Assembly (NCBI GenBank): GCA_003970805.2
Contig: CP051152.1
Coordinates: 2,170,001 to 2,234,000, forward strand
Length of the DNA: 64,000 nucleotides
Direction of reading: 5' to 3'
Source of the DNA: Undibacterium piscinae
GTDB lineage: Bacteria > Pseudomonadota > Gammaproteobacteria > Burkholderiales > Burkholderiaceae_D
This document shows positions 17,008 to 26,131 of the stretch, piece after piece (the first letter of the stretch is position 1; the number at the start of each line of letters is the position of its first letter). The notes below the pieces were generated by a model, which was given only the letters and a program-made list of their open reading frames with translations, had not been told where the DNA came from and made no database searches. Made by a program: the position numbers and the translations under genes.

Positions 17008-18106
17008 GGAGAGTCTCTTTGTTGATATCCGGGCGGGCAATTGACATGCCCGCTATCACCGTTTTTGTAGTGACAGCCGGATTCATATAATGCGCGCCGC
17101 GCTGCTTGAAACGGCGCTGGCTAAACAGCGTCGTGTGCGTATAGTGGGACAGGCCGCAAGCCTCGGCCAGCGCAGTGATGCGCGCTTCCACATCGGCCCT
17201 GTCCTTGCCATGTATCATGCAAAACAGATTGTAAGGCCAGTGCGGTAATTGTCTTGGCCGGCGATAGCACAGCGTCACCCGGCCGGAAGCGGCAATCTTA
17301 CGCCCGACTGCGCTGACCTCGGCATCTGGCACATCCCACACCACCATGGCATTGGCACTAAAGCCGAGCTCATGATGCCGCACGATGACACCGAAGCGCT
17401 TGATCACGCCCTGCTGGCACCAGCGTGCAATGGTTGCCAGCGCCAACTCCTCTGCCACACCCAGTGTGGCAAAAGGCCGGGCGACCAGCGGCAAACCATG
17501 TTGCAGGGCTGCCAGCAAGGTTTTTTCCGTCTCGTCCAATGGCAAAATGCCGTCGCTATGGTCTTTGGCAGAGATGGCTGGCGGCTCTGTCACTGGGCTC
17601 TGCTGACGATAATGCGGTCCGGAAGCGCTCAGGTCAAAACCGAGATCGATATGAAAATCTTCCAGCATAGGCAGGATCAGCACCGCACCACAATCGCAGG
17701 CTAGTTCGATCTGATGCAAGGCGGCATGCAAAAGCTCTAGCGTGGCGGCAGTCGCCACAAACCACAGATTGTAGTGATGTTCGCGTTCGTAATTGTGATT
17801 GACCTCGCTGCGGGCGCTAACGAAAGCGGCCACTTCAGCCAGCCGCTCGCCGGGTACCGCCAAAGCCGCCAATGCACTGGCACCGACCGCATTGGGCCTA
17901 AATACCGCACCGATGCGGCTGATCGCGCCATCCTGCTGCAATTGCTGCAAGCTCGTGATGACACTCGCTTCATCACAGCCAAATTGTTCGGCCAGCGCCG
18001 CATACGGCCTGGACACCAAAGGAAAATCGCGCTGAAACGCATTGAGCAAACGAAACTCAAAGGCATTCGATGGCCCGCTCTGGCTTAAATCTACACTAGC
18101 GTTCAT
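17000..18106 (-). CDS. nirDL: Siroheme decarboxylase fused subunit NirDL
   Basis: This natural fusion of 368 residues has NirD-like residues 1-165 (winged helix, then NYEREHHYNLWFVA) joined by a linker (SPVTEPPAISAKDHS) to a NirL-like half (DETEKTLLAALQHGLPLVARP, then CYRRPRQLPHWPYNLF). Fused NirDL is known in several denitrifiers, where the protein alone or with NirG/NirH decarboxylates siroheme. It is separated from nirF by a single base. The last codons overlap nirG. Confidence 0.9.
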   Translation of the reverse strand: MNASVDLSQSGPSNAFEFRLLNAFQRDFPLVSRPYAALAEQFGCDEASVITSLQQLQQDGAISRIGAVFRPNAVGASALAALAVPGERLAEVAAFVSARSEVNHNYEREHHYNLWFVATAATLELLHAALHQIELACDCGAVLILPMLEDFHIDLGFDLSASGPHYRQQSPVTEPPAISAKDHSDGILPLDETEKTLLAALQHGLPLVARPFATLGVAEELALATIARWCQQGVIKRFGVIVRHHELGFSANAMVVWDVPDAEVSAVGRKIAASGRVTLCYRRPRQLPHWPYNLFCMIHGKDRADVEARITALAEACGLSHYTHTTLFSQRRFKQRGAHYMNPAVTTKTVIAGMSIARPDINKETLHG

Positions 18107-18107
18107 C

Positions 18108-19376
18108 TTAGAATCCTATACGTCCGGCGCGTGTGGTGAAAAAAATGCCGCTAGGTGCCTGCGCCGGCAATTCCTTGCGTACCGCAAAATTGCTGGTGTC
18201 ATAGATCACCACGCGGTTATCGTCACGCGCCGAGATCCAGACCGATTCGCCACGCGGGGTAAATTCCATGTGCAGCACCGCCTTGCCCGGCTCGATTCGC
18301 TTGATCACGCTGCGGGTTTCCACGTCTATCACTTGTACCTGGCCATTATCAGGGAAGGCAAAATTGACCCAGACCTGACGGCCATCAGGGCGCGCAATCA
18401 CGAACACAGGTTGACCGGCGACCTTGACGCGGCCCACTTCCTGCCAGGTCGCGGTATCCATCACCAACACCTCATTACGGCCGATTGCCGGCACGTAAGC
18501 GAAACGTCCCGCCACGGCCCAGCCGCGCAAATGCGGCATCTTATACACGGGAAGTTTTTCGCTACCCTTGCCATAGCCATCGAGAATGCGGCGCACGCCT
18601 TTTTCCGGATGCCACATATCAAGCAAGGCCATGCCATCTTCACCGAACAAACCGGCCATATAAAAGCGGCCGTCAGGAGTGATCAGGCCGTCATACGGTT
18701 CACGCCCGATGTTGGCAAATTTTGTCACGCGCGGATGCGCATTTTTGTCGCTTTTGTCGCTTTTGTCGCTGATATCGCTGATATCGGCAGTCCAGATTTC
18801 GCCGGCATCAAACAGGCTCCAGACGAAACGGTTACCCGGTGCATCGGCCAAACCCACCACTTTGGAAAATTTCCCTTCCTTGCCGTAAGCGGCGGGAATA
18901 TCGGCCACCAGTTCCAGCGTATCGGCCCTGAATATTTTCACGCCGCCCGGCGCATAATTTTGCGCCGCGACAAAACGGCCATCCTGGGAAATCGCACCGC
19001 CTATGCTATTGCCGGCTTGTATCACGCGCAAGGCAATCTCGCCTTTCAGCAAATCAAGCTTGGTCAGGCCACCGTCACGCCCGAACACGTAGGCGTAACG
19101 CCCGTCACGCGAATACACCAGCGAGGCATGCGAGAGATCACCCAGGCCAGGTATGCTGGCGATCGATGTCATTTTACTGGTGTCGATGACCTGTACACTG
19201 CCACTGGCACGTTCTATGATCACGCCCAGGTCACCGGTGCCGCGCAACACGGTGGCATTGGCAGTCTTGGCAACGGCAGCAACCGGAGCGGGCGTGACGC
19301 TAGCGCAGCCACTCAACACGCCTAAGGCGGCAATCAGCAATACGCTGAGTAAAGTTTTATTTGATTTATTTTTCAT
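18108..19376 (-). CDS. nirF: NirF, heme d1 biosynthesis lipoprotein
   Basis: This encodes 422 residues with a lipoprotein signal (LLSVLLIAALGVLSGC, lipobox LSGC) and a d1-type beta-propeller similar to that of NirS/NirN but without the cytochrome c domain. NirF binds heme d1 precursors in the periplasm and is required before the NirN step. It is longer than the usual 390 or so, in part because of a low-complexity insert (DISDISDKSDKSDK, residues about 199-212) encoded by a 9-bp tandem repeat. Its start overlaps the nirC stop by 11 bases. Confidence 0.9.
   Translation of the reverse strand: MKNKSNKTLLSVLLIAALGVLSGCASVTPAPVAAVAKTANATVLRGTGDLGVIIERASGSVQVIDTSKMTSIASIPGLGDLSHASLVYSRDGRYAYVFGRDGGLTKLDLLKGEIALRVIQAGNSIGGAISQDGRFVAAQNYAPGGVKIFRADTLELVADIPAAYGKEGKFSKVVGLADAPGNRFVWSLFDAGEIWTADISDISDKSDKSDKNAHPRVTKFANIGREPYDGLITPDGRFYMAGLFGEDGMALLDMWHPEKGVRRILDGYGKGSEKLPVYKMPHLRGWAVAGRFAYVPAIGRNEVLVMDTATWQEVGRVKVAGQPVFVIARPDGRQVWVNFAFPDNGQVQVIDVETRSVIKRIEPGKAVLHMEFTPRGESVWISARDDNRVVIYDTSNFAVRKELPAQAPSGIFFTTRAGRIGF
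18743..18787. repeat. 9-bp tandem repeat inside nirF
   Basis: Five 9-base units occur in a row on the + strand: TTTTGTCGC three times, then TGATATCGC and TGATATCGG. On the coding strand they encode a Ser-Asp-Lys / Ser-Asp-Ile repeat. Unit gain or loss would keep the frame. Confidence 0.8.
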
Positions 19377-19812
19377 CGGGGAATCCTTTTTGTAACTGCT
19401 CCACTATCCATGCCGCTTCCGCTTCGCTCAGGAAACGTTTCCATGGTGGCATTGCCGTGCCGGGGCGACCATACACAATGGTGGCCTGCAGGCTATCAGC
19501 CGGTTTACCCCTGAGCGTATCAGGCAATAAAGCCGGCCCCAGACCGCCTTTCAGGGTCAGCCCATGGCATGAACCGCAATCCTGGCGTACCAGGGTGATC
19601 AACTCACCGCGCCGTGCCGGACTTGGAGCCGCCACCTCGGCTTGCGCTGCTGCAGGCGACGCTGCCAAAGCCGTATTGAGCGGTAGCAAATTGAGCGCAC
19701 AGGCACAAACGATCAACGGCAGCTTGAGTATGGATGCGGGCGTTAGCCACATCGGCCTTGCCGAAATGGCGTCAGGCTGTTTTCTTTGCTTCAAATGACG
19801 CACTTCTTTCAT
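19366..19812 (-). CDS. nirC: c-type cytochrome NirC
   Basis: This is a monoheme cytochrome c of 148 residues. It has an N-terminal export signal (LKLPLIVCACALNLLPLNTALA), heme site CGSCH (Cys79, Cys82, His83) and a distal Met in GTAMPPWKRFLSE. NirC is a small periplasmic electron carrier for nitrite reductase and heme d1 maturation. It is the first gene of the leftward nir operon. The FNR/DNR-type box lies about 120 bases upstream. A shorter start at the ATG giving MWLTPAS would also leave an intact signal peptide. Confidence 0.82.
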   Translation of the reverse strand: MKEVRHLKQRKQPDAISARPMWLTPASILKLPLIVCACALNLLPLNTALAASPAAAQAEVAAPSPARRGELITLVRQDCGSCHGLTLKGGLGPALLPDTLRGKPADSLQATIVYGRPGTAMPPWKRFLSEAEAAWIVEQLQKGFPDEK

Positions 19813-19926
19813 GAAGATAATGTTATTAAGATGATAGTACTACGGCCTCAGGGTTAAGCTTAAGCGCGACTGATTGCGCAATCTCACCGAGTGCCACAAG
19901 ATTACTCTGCGCCAAATTCTTGTTCA

Positions 19927-19940
19927 TTGATAAGCGTCAA
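19927..19940. promoter_or_regulatory. FNR/ANR/DNR-type box between nirC and nirE
   Basis: TTGATAAGCGTCAA fits TTGAT-N4-RTCAA, the site for oxygen- or NO-sensing Crp/Fnr regulators, and is the form preferred by Pseudomonas ANR/DNR. It lies 115-130 bases upstream of nirC and 63 bases upstream of nirE, so it could serve both divergent promoters. A perfect 12-bp palindrome, GATTGCGCAATC, lies in the same spacer at about 19871-19882. Confidence 0.7.
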
Positions 19941-20002
19941 CGATTTTCTAGCTATGCGGCTTTAAAATCAATTTATCCTGAACAGCACACCGAGAACACC
20001 TC

Positions 20003-20560
20003 ATGACGCAGCCGCCCGCCACTTCATTCATAGTTAAAAAGCAAAATACGGGCACGGTATATCTGGTCGGCGCCGGCCCTGGCGATCCGGAATTACTGAC
20101 CGTACGCGCAGCAAAATTACTAGGCCTGGCCGATGCCGTGGTCTACGATCACCTGGTCAGCACAGAAATACTGGCACTGGTACAAACTGACGCCGAGCTG
20201 ATTTATGTCGGCAAGCAAGAAAGCATGCATACGCTGCCGCAGGACGGCATCAACGCTCTACTGGTACGTCTGGCAAAGCAGGGAAAAAATGTGGTCAGGC
20301 TCAAGGGCGGCGACCCTCATGCGCTGCCCCCTGCTCTACCGAAAATGCCAAGAGTCCGCCGCGGCGCAAGGCCAATCGCGCACCTTCAAACACCGCCTGC
20401 AGATCACCGATATACACCAGCACATCGGCTGCCGCAATCAAGTCAAAACAGTCCGGCTGCAACGCTAAAAACTGGCTCAGCTCTGCGCATATCAGTTCGT
20501 CGTATAACGCCGTTTGCGCGGCCTTATCCAGCATTTTTTCAGACAAATCAACGCCAGTGA
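20003..20560 (+). pseudogene. nirE: Uroporphyrin-III C-methyltransferase (NirE/CobA), truncated
   Basis: The first 105 codons are a clear SUMT N-terminus: [31 protein letters not shown], then [10 protein letters not shown]. Family members are about 260 residues and continue PFIFGRGGEE. Here homology stops right after GGDP at about 20317. The frame then runs on to 20560 in sequence that is antisense to the TPR-methyltransferase gene and has no SUMT character. The SAM-binding C-terminal half is missing, so the fragment should be inactive. In its place and orientation, divergent from nirC across an FNR-type box, the gene would supply precorrin-2 for heme d1. See the entry for 20301-21665, which is cut at the same point. 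Confidence 0.85.
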
Positions 20561-21665
20561 GTCGATGCGAGTAAGGCCGTAAAAACGGCGCGCACAAGCC
20601 AGTACCACAACCGGCATCGAGCGTATCTAGTTCGCCCTTTGCCCTATGTCTATCGATAGCCTCGGCTAACAGTCGCGGCACCTGATACTGTAAAACCCCT
20701 TGCAGATGCTGATCAAAATGCCCGGCATACTGATCAAACAATTCTTTGACATAGCTGGCCGGCGCAACGGCTGGGGTGTCGCCCACGCCTAGCGCAGCGA
20801 GCAGATAATTGAGTTGGCTAGCGTCAGCGCCATGCGCCAGGGCTTGTTGGTAAGCGCCTATCGCCTGCTGCGGACGGTCCAGCGCACGCAAAGCATTGCC
20901 ACGATAGTGATGGGCATTAGCGTAATCTGGCCGTATCTGCAGCGCCAGCTCAAAACTATCCAGCGCCGCTTCGTATTCATGCAGCTTGTGCAGCGCGGTA
21001 CCGCGATTACACCAGGCTTCGGCATAATCAGGATTGATGCGCAGCGCACCCTCATAACTGTGTATCGCCTCTTCATAATGCTGCAGGCTTTGCAGTGATA
21101 CGCCGCTGGCACACAGCGCCTGCGCATAGGATGGCCTTAGCTGCAGTGCGCAGGCACAGTCTTCCAGCGCTTGCTCATGTAAGCCCGACATCTGCAGGCT
21201 GAGAGCACGGTGGTAATACGCTTCCGGATAGGCAGGTAAAATCTGCAAGGCCTCATCGTAACTGCGTAATGCCTCGTCTAGCCTGCCCAATATGCGCAGG
21301 GCGTTGCCGCGGTTGTGATGCGCCATCGCATAGTCAGGCTTGATGGCGATGGCACGCTCATAGCTGGCCAAGGCCGCCGCTGCTTGCGCCAGATCTTGCA
21401 AGGCAGCGCCCAGATTGCAGTGCGCTACCGCTTGCCTGTCGTCAATCGCGATGGCCTGACTAATCAATTCAACCGCGGCCTGCGCATCGCCGCTTTGCCT
21501 GGCGATCACCCCCGACAAATGCAAGGCATCAAACTGCTGCGGCTGTAACTGTAGCACCTGTCGATACGCTAGCCCGGCCTGTTGCAAATCACCTCGCTGA
21601 TGTAAGCTTAGTGCATGCTGCAACAGCGCGCTGATATCTGAGGACGCGGGCAAAGGAGGCTGCAA
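20301..21665 (-). CDS. TPR-repeat SAM methyltransferase, 3'-truncated
   Basis: About nine TPR units (roughly residues 5-300, each with patterns such as [24 protein letters not shown]) are followed by a class I methyltransferase domain ([17 protein letters not shown], motif [28 protein letters not shown]). The domain ends abruptly after [16 protein letters not shown], where relatives continue for about 60 more residues, and the last codons derive from the antisense of nirE. The fold lacks its last strands. The start is a TTG at 21665 without a clear ribosome site. The frame stays open upstream into the FKBP gene, so the start is uncertain. The target is unknown. Confidence 0.75.
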   Translation of the reverse strand: MQPPLPASSDISALLQHALSLHQRGDLQQAGLAYRQVLQLQPQQFDALHLSGVIARQSGDAQAAVELISQAIAIDDRQAVAHCNLGAALQDLAQAAAALASYERAIAIKPDYAMAHHNRGNALRILGRLDEALRSYDEALQILPAYPEAYYHRALSLQMSGLHEQALEDCACALQLRPSYAQALCASGVSLQSLQHYEEAIHSYEGALRINPDYAEAWCNRGTALHKLHEYEAALDSFELALQIRPDYANAHHYRGNALRALDRPQQAIGAYQQALAHGADASQLNYLLAALGVGDTPAVAPASYVKELFDQYAGHFDQHLQGVLQYQVPRLLAEAIDRHRAKGELDTLDAGCGTGLCAPFLRPYSHRLTGVDLSEKMLDKAAQTALYDELICAELSQFLALQPDCFDLIAAADVLVYIGDLQAVFEGARLALRRGGLLAFSVEQGAAHEGRRP

Positions 21666-21679
21666 ATTCGCGTCGATTT

Positions 21680-22147
21680 TTATTTCACGCCGAGCAATTC
21701 AATATCGAATACCAGATGGGTATTCGGCGGAATCCCATTCGAACCGCCGGTGCTATACGCCATGTAGCTAGGAATGATCAGGGTGCGCTTGCCACCGACT
21801 TTCATACCTGGTACGCCCACATCCCAGCCCTTGATGACCTGACGCGCGCCTATCATGAAAGTGAACGGTGCGCCGCCATTGCGTGAACTGTCAAACTGCG
21901 CGCCATGCAAATCGGCCGCCTTGGGATTGTAGATCCAGCCGGTGTAATGCACTTCTACGTTCGATCCATAGACCGCTTCGGCACCGTTACCGATCTGGGT
22001 ATCGGTCTTGATGAGTGAGCTGACATTTTTAGGTGCCTGCGCGACCGGCATTTCTGCTGGTGCGACATTAGCATCTTGCGCATGCAGCGCTGGCGTGATC
22101 ATGGCGCTGGCGCACACGATGGCAATAGAAACAAAACCGGATTTCAT
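21680..22147 (-). CDS. FKBP-type peptidyl-prolyl cis-trans isomerase, exported
   Basis: This encodes 155 residues with a cleavable signal peptide (FVSIAIVCASAMITPALHAQ) followed by one FKBP domain. The active-site residues are recognisable: Tyr in VEVHYTGWIY, FDSS, VIKGWDVGVPGMKVGGKR and the final FDIELLGVK. It accelerates proline isomerisation during folding of periplasmic proteins. A second FKBP gene at 27267-27719 has the same core but is a lipoprotein. Confidence 0.9.
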   Translation of the reverse strand: MKSGFVSIAIVCASAMITPALHAQDANVAPAEMPVAQAPKNVSSLIKTDTQIGNGAEAVYGSNVEVHYTGWIYNPKAADLHGAQFDSSRNGGAPFTFMIGARQVIKGWDVGVPGMKVGGKRTLIIPSYMAYSTGGSNGIPPNTHLVFDIELLGVK

Positions 22148-22229
22148 CTAAATAGCTTTCAAAACGGGCAGCAAGCCCAATGACAAAGGAGATAAGGCCA
22201 GCGCGCATTTTACTCCGCCAACAAGCCGC

Positions 22230-23630
22230 TTACCACTGCGCCGCATGCGTACCCAAAGGCACCGCAGGCTTATCAAAATACGCGGGTGTTTCTGTCATCA
22301 GTTCGACCGGTCTGACTGCGCTGATCTGGCCGTAGTCACTATCGCTCACTTGTAAGCTGGCGGCAATTTCTGCAGGACTTAATTCTGCCGCATTTTCTTG
22401 TAAACCACGCCTGCCCATAGTCTGCAACCAGTGGCCAGTTTGCGCCAGCGATACCCTGACCTGCCAACTGCCGCCCTCTTGCGCTCGCCTTTGTACCGCC
22501 AGCATGGTAGCGAATGCCGCCAGATAACCGGTGGCGTGATCGAGTGCCTGACACGGCAATTTACCGGGACCAGCCAAACCGCCCGCCTGCCCTTCTTCAA
22601 AAGCGATCCCGCTGGCCGATTGCACCAGACTATCAAAGCCACGCCGCTCCGCCCACGGCCCGACATGGCCATACGCCGACAGGCTGACATGGATGATACC
22701 CGGGTACTGCAGCGCCATTTCCTGCGCCGAAAATCCCTGTACCGACAAAGCGCCGGGGCGATAAGCTTGTAAAAATACATCGGTATCACGCAGCAGATGG
22801 TGCATTTGCGCACGCCCGCTGGCTTGCCGCAAATCGAGCTGCGCCGAACGTTTGCCACGCCCGGTATCAATCACCAGCGGCATGATATTGGGCAGATGGG
22901 CGGCGCTAATGGCCAATACATCAGCACCATGTTGCGCCAAGCTACGCGCCGCTACCGGTGCCGCGATGACGCGCGATAGATCAAGCACCTTCAGCCCGCT
23001 CAGTGGCCGCGCATTTTGCGCAGCAGAAATACCTGGCAAAGACCGTGGTGCCGCATCACCTATGCGCTCGATTTCAAACAAAGGCAGGGTCGCAATCGCT
23101 CGCGCCTGGGGGTGCGCCTGCCACTCTTGCGGCGTGCGTATCATAGAGGCACACATACCGGCCAGCGCCAGTTGCGACTCAAGCTCAGCCGCTTGCCAGC
23201 CGGTAATTGCCTGCGCCACTGCCGCCCTATCGTCAGCGCATTGCAAGAGCTTGAGCACGCCGTCGCGATGATGCGGGAAATTCGTATGTAATTGTATCCA
23301 GCGGCCGTCACCACACTGGTAATAGCCCGCGATAGGGCTCCATGGATCCGCCGGAGCTTGGCCGTCTATCGTCAGATAACGCTCACTGCGAAACATCGCC
23401 AGCGCATGTCGTTGATCTATGCATACTTGCTGCAAAGCGCCGCCGCGGTGATGCCAGATCTGCGCTGCCATCAGGGCTTGTGCCGCAATACTGGCCGAGG
23501 CAATATCCCCGACCTGAAACACCGAGGGCAATTGTGCGCTATCACCGGTAAATTGCAGATGCCGTAAAAAATCGGGGTCAGCCCCGGCGGAATTCCAGAG
23601 CGATTGTAGTGTGCGTGCTGCCGACATCAT
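22230..23630 (-). CDS. Family III (CaiB/BaiF) CoA-transferase
   Basis: This encodes 466 residues. The second half is typical of the family: LKVLDLSRVIAAPVAARSLA, RGKRSAQLDLR, the segment DVFLQAYRPGALSVQGFS and FDSLVQSASGIAFEEG. The first 190 residues are a divergent first domain. Such enzymes move CoA between organic acids through an acyl-aspartyl intermediate. The substrate cannot be deduced, and the upstream and downstream genes give no pathway context. The start at 23630 is followed by a second ATG, and either may be used. Confidence 0.85.
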   Translation of the reverse strand: MMSAARTLQSLWNSAGADPDFLRHLQFTGDSAQLPSVFQVGDIASASIAAQALMAAQIWHHRGGALQQVCIDQRHALAMFRSERYLTIDGQAPADPWSPIAGYYQCGDGRWIQLHTNFPHHRDGVLKLLQCADDRAAVAQAITGWQAAELESQLALAGMCASMIRTPQEWQAHPQARAIATLPLFEIERIGDAAPRSLPGISAAQNARPLSGLKVLDLSRVIAAPVAARSLAQHGADVLAISAAHLPNIMPLVIDTGRGKRSAQLDLRQASGRAQMHHLLRDTDVFLQAYRPGALSVQGFSAQEMALQYPGIIHVSLSAYGHVGPWAERRGFDSLVQSASGIAFEEGQAGGLAGPGKLPCQALDHATGYLAAFATMLAVQRRAQEGGSWQVRVSLAQTGHWLQTMGRRGLQENAAELSPAEIAASLQVSDSDYGQISAVRPVELMTETPAYFDKPAVPLGTHAAQW

Positions 23631-23730
23631 CTAGTCTCTCAATAAATACGTTTGAGAAATGTGCCAGTCAAGCGCAGCATAGTGCAACTGCGAACGCTTA
23701 AAGCTGGTCCGTTTTAAGAAGTGTAACAGG

Positions 23731-23808
23731 GCATGCCCGCTCACGCATAGCCGATGCGGCTTAGCGGGCATATGCCGCCAACAGGCGCATAAAATATGCC
23801 TGTTGGCG
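23731..23808. repeat. Double hairpin, GC-rich palindromic element
   Basis: Two adjacent stems occur. GCATGCCCGCT (23731-23741) pairs with AGCGGGCATATGC (23763-23775) apart from a two-base bulge. CGCCAACAGGC (23776-23786) pairs perfectly with GCCTGTTGGCG (23798-23808). It lies between two leftward genes. A related but more degenerate copy sits at 2979-3065. Confidence 0.65.
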
Positions 23809-23828
23809 TTGCCGCTTTTAGAAATTTA

Positions 23829-24554
23829 TTAGGGGTTTGCCAAATAGCGCGTGTAGAACCGTAAATTGGCGCGGTGCATGGGTACGAAAGAAAAAGCACC
23901 GAAACCATGCTGAAGAAATAGTTGCCGGATATTGGCTTTATTAAAAATCGCCAGATGCTCGGTAGGTCGCAACTCCGACCAGGCAATCAAATCTTTTTTC
24001 GAGACCCGGAAATGACCGGAATCAGGCGTGGTAAAGAACAGGATCGCATCCGGATTCAAGACCTGGGTCAGTGCCTGCATGAAGCTGTGCAAATCACGCA
24101 CGTGCTCTATGACTTCGGTGCAAAACACGATATCGAATTTCTCGCCGCGACCGGCGAATTTCTCTAAAGTCTCGTTATAGAAACGGCAGTCCGGCCACAA
24201 TTGTTTGGCGTGGGCAATGGCGCTAGGACCAACGTCTATGCCAACTGCATCACAGCCCATGGCGTGCGCCGCCGACACCATACTGCCGACGTTACAACCT
24301 ATGTCGAGGAATTTTTTGCCGGGTGCCAGCAAACGCAATAGCAAGACCCGTAGGCGGAACCGCAGCCATTTTTTCCGGGGATTGACGACACGCTCGGTGT
24401 ACACATAGTTTTGATAAAAAACTTCAAGCTCTTTATCGGTCGGATGCGGCTCTATGCGTATCAGACTGCACGCCTTGCAGCGTACAAACACTGAGCCTTG
24501 CTTTTCGCCTACCGGTGAAGATTCTACCTGTCCACATAAACTACATTGCGCCAT
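23829..24554 (-). CDS. Zinc-ribbon class I SAM-dependent methyltransferase
   Basis: The ATG at 24554 (MAQCSLCGQ) is chosen because GGAAAGG lies 6-8 bases upstream. An in-frame upstream start at 24605 would add 17 residues. The N-terminus has a CxxC...CxxC zinc ribbon (CSLCG, CKACSL), then motif I LDIGCNVGSM, acidic motif II GIDVGPSAI and FDIVFCTEVIEHV. This is the layout of methyltransferases found in polysaccharide and secondary-metabolite clusters. The protein has 241 residues. The substrate is unknown, and neighbours do not help. Confidence 0.85.
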   Translation of the reverse strand: MAQCSLCGQVESSPVGEKQGSVFVRCKACSLIRIEPHPTDKELEVFYQNYVYTERVVNPRKKWLRFRLRVLLLRLLAPGKKFLDIGCNVGSMVSAAHAMGCDAVGIDVGPSAIAHAKQLWPDCRFYNETLEKFAGRGEKFDIVFCTEVIEHVRDLHSFMQALTQVLNPDAILFFTTPDSGHFRVSKKDLIAWSELRPTEHLAIFNKANIRQLFLQHGFGAFSFVPMHRANLRFYTRYLANP

Positions 24555-24705
24555 CGAATACACCTTTCCGTCATCCATTGATTCATCATCAGCCGATACC
24601 GCCACAAATCAGAAACTTCGTGGCGCTTTGTAGCGATATCATACTGCTTCACAGATGATTAAGCGAATCAAAAAAGCAACAAAAATAAGGGATGCAAACA
24701 CACGC

Positions 24706-26001
24706 TTAAATCAAATGCATTTGCCGGGCAGCTTCCCTTAATTCTGCGCGAAAATCCGGGTGCGCTATCGAAATCATCTCCTGTACCCGCTGTTTGGCAC
24801 TCTTGCCGCGTAGTTGCGCCACGCCATATTCACTGACGACGTAATTGATATCGTTCTTACCGGTAGTGACGTGAGTGCCTGGCGTTAGCGTAGGGACGAT
24901 ACGCGAAATCGTGTCATCTTTTGCGGTAGATGGCAGCACGATAAAGGCTTTACCACCATTGGAACGATTGGCGGCACGGACAAAATCGACCTGGCCGCCA
25001 GTGCCGGAATACGGCAAAGGCCCGAGACTTTCCGAGCCGCACTGACCCAGCAGATCAATCTGCAAAGTGGCATTAATCGCCATCAGCTTGTCATTTTTGG
25101 CCGCCAGATACGGGTCATTGGTAAAGTCGACCGGATGAATTTCCAGAGCCGGATTTCTATCCATCAACTGATACAGTTTTTTCGATCCCAGCGCAAAAGT
25201 GGCGATCATCTTGCCTGGCATATAGGTTTTCTTGCGATTGGTAACTGCACCGCTTTCCAATAAGGTTAAGATGCCATCGCCTATCATCTCGGTGTGGATG
25301 CCCAGATCATGCTTGCTAGTGAGTTGCATCACCACCGCATCGGGAATCCCGCCATAGCCTATCTGCAGCGTAGAGCCATCATCGATCATGTCGGCGACAT
25401 ACTTACCTATCGCTTCCTGTACCGGTCCTATCTTGGGCAGGCCGACTTCCATCACCGGTTCGCTGCTTTCGACCAGGGCCGCCACCTGCGAAATATGTAC
25501 ATGGCAGTTGCCATAGGCGAAAGGCACATTGGGATTCACCTCCAGCACCAGCGCGCGCGCTTTGGCCACTGCCGCCATGGTGTAATCGGCACCCAGGCTC
25601 AGTGAAAAATAACCATATTGGTCCATAGGCGAGGCCATACTGAACACCACATCAGCGGGAATCTGGCCGCGCTCTATCAGGCTAGGCATTTCAGAAAAAT
25701 AGCTGGGAATAAAATCTATCCAGCCGGCCTGACCACCGGCGCGCGAAGCGGCACCGTAAAAAAATGCCACATGCCGCACATGTTCTACCGTCTCAGGATC
25801 AAAGTAGCCAAACTTGCGCACCGCCAGAATCTGGCCGACCTTAACATCACGAAAGCGTCTGCGCTGCTCTGATAGGGCAGTCAGCAAGGCAGGCGGTTCG
25901 CCCACTCCGGTAGGGACAATAATAAAGTCGCCATTCTGAACCTGGCCGATGGCATCTGCTGCGCTACAAAGTTTTTTACGGTAAAGCTCTTGAACTGACA
26001 C
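24706..26001 (-). CDS. Acetyl-CoA hydrolase/transferase family protein (4-hydroxybutyrate CoA-transferase-like)
   Basis: This family I-related CoA-transferase has 431 residues. It contains the catalytic-glutamate segment LGIHTEMIGDG, the C-terminal oxyanion/CoA-binding part TGGQVDFVRAA and the conserved end SEYGVAQLRGKSAKQR. The length and these motifs match the Cat1/AbfT group, which transfers CoA from acetyl-CoA to acids such as 4-hydroxybutyrate, succinate or propionate. It is a single gene read leftward with its own upstream gap of 130 bases. Confidence 0.88.
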   Translation of the reverse strand: MSVQELYRKKLCSAADAIGQVQNGDFIIVPTGVGEPPALLTALSEQRRRFRDVKVGQILAVRKFGYFDPETVEHVRHVAFFYGAASRAGGQAGWIDFIPSYFSEMPSLIERGQIPADVVFSMASPMDQYGYFSLSLGADYTMAAVAKARALVLEVNPNVPFAYGNCHVHISQVAALVESSEPVMEVGLPKIGPVQEAIGKYVADMIDDGSTLQIGYGGIPDAVVMQLTSKHDLGIHTEMIGDGILTLLESGAVTNRKKTYMPGKMIATFALGSKKLYQLMDRNPALEIHPVDFTNDPYLAAKNDKLMAINATLQIDLLGQCGSESLGPLPYSGTGGQVDFVRAANRSNGGKAFIVLPSTAKDDTISRIVPTLTPGTHVTTGKNDINYVVSEYGVAQLRGKSAKQRVQEMISIAHPDFRAELREAARQMHLI

Positions 26002-26131
26002 GCTACGCTCCTTATTACACTCTTGGAAAGACCTGCTGTAACGAAGATCATAGGCGCGATCGGATCAGAAGCGCTGTCATGCAGATGACATTTCGACGCA
26101 TTTCTGCTCCCGGCTTGAGCTAGCGCATGCT

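Noticed and set aside
18042..19325. 427-codon open frame on the + strand opposite nirF
   Set aside because: It lies wholly antisense to nirF and nirDL, whose proteins are clearly recognisable. It has no family resemblance and no ribosome site.
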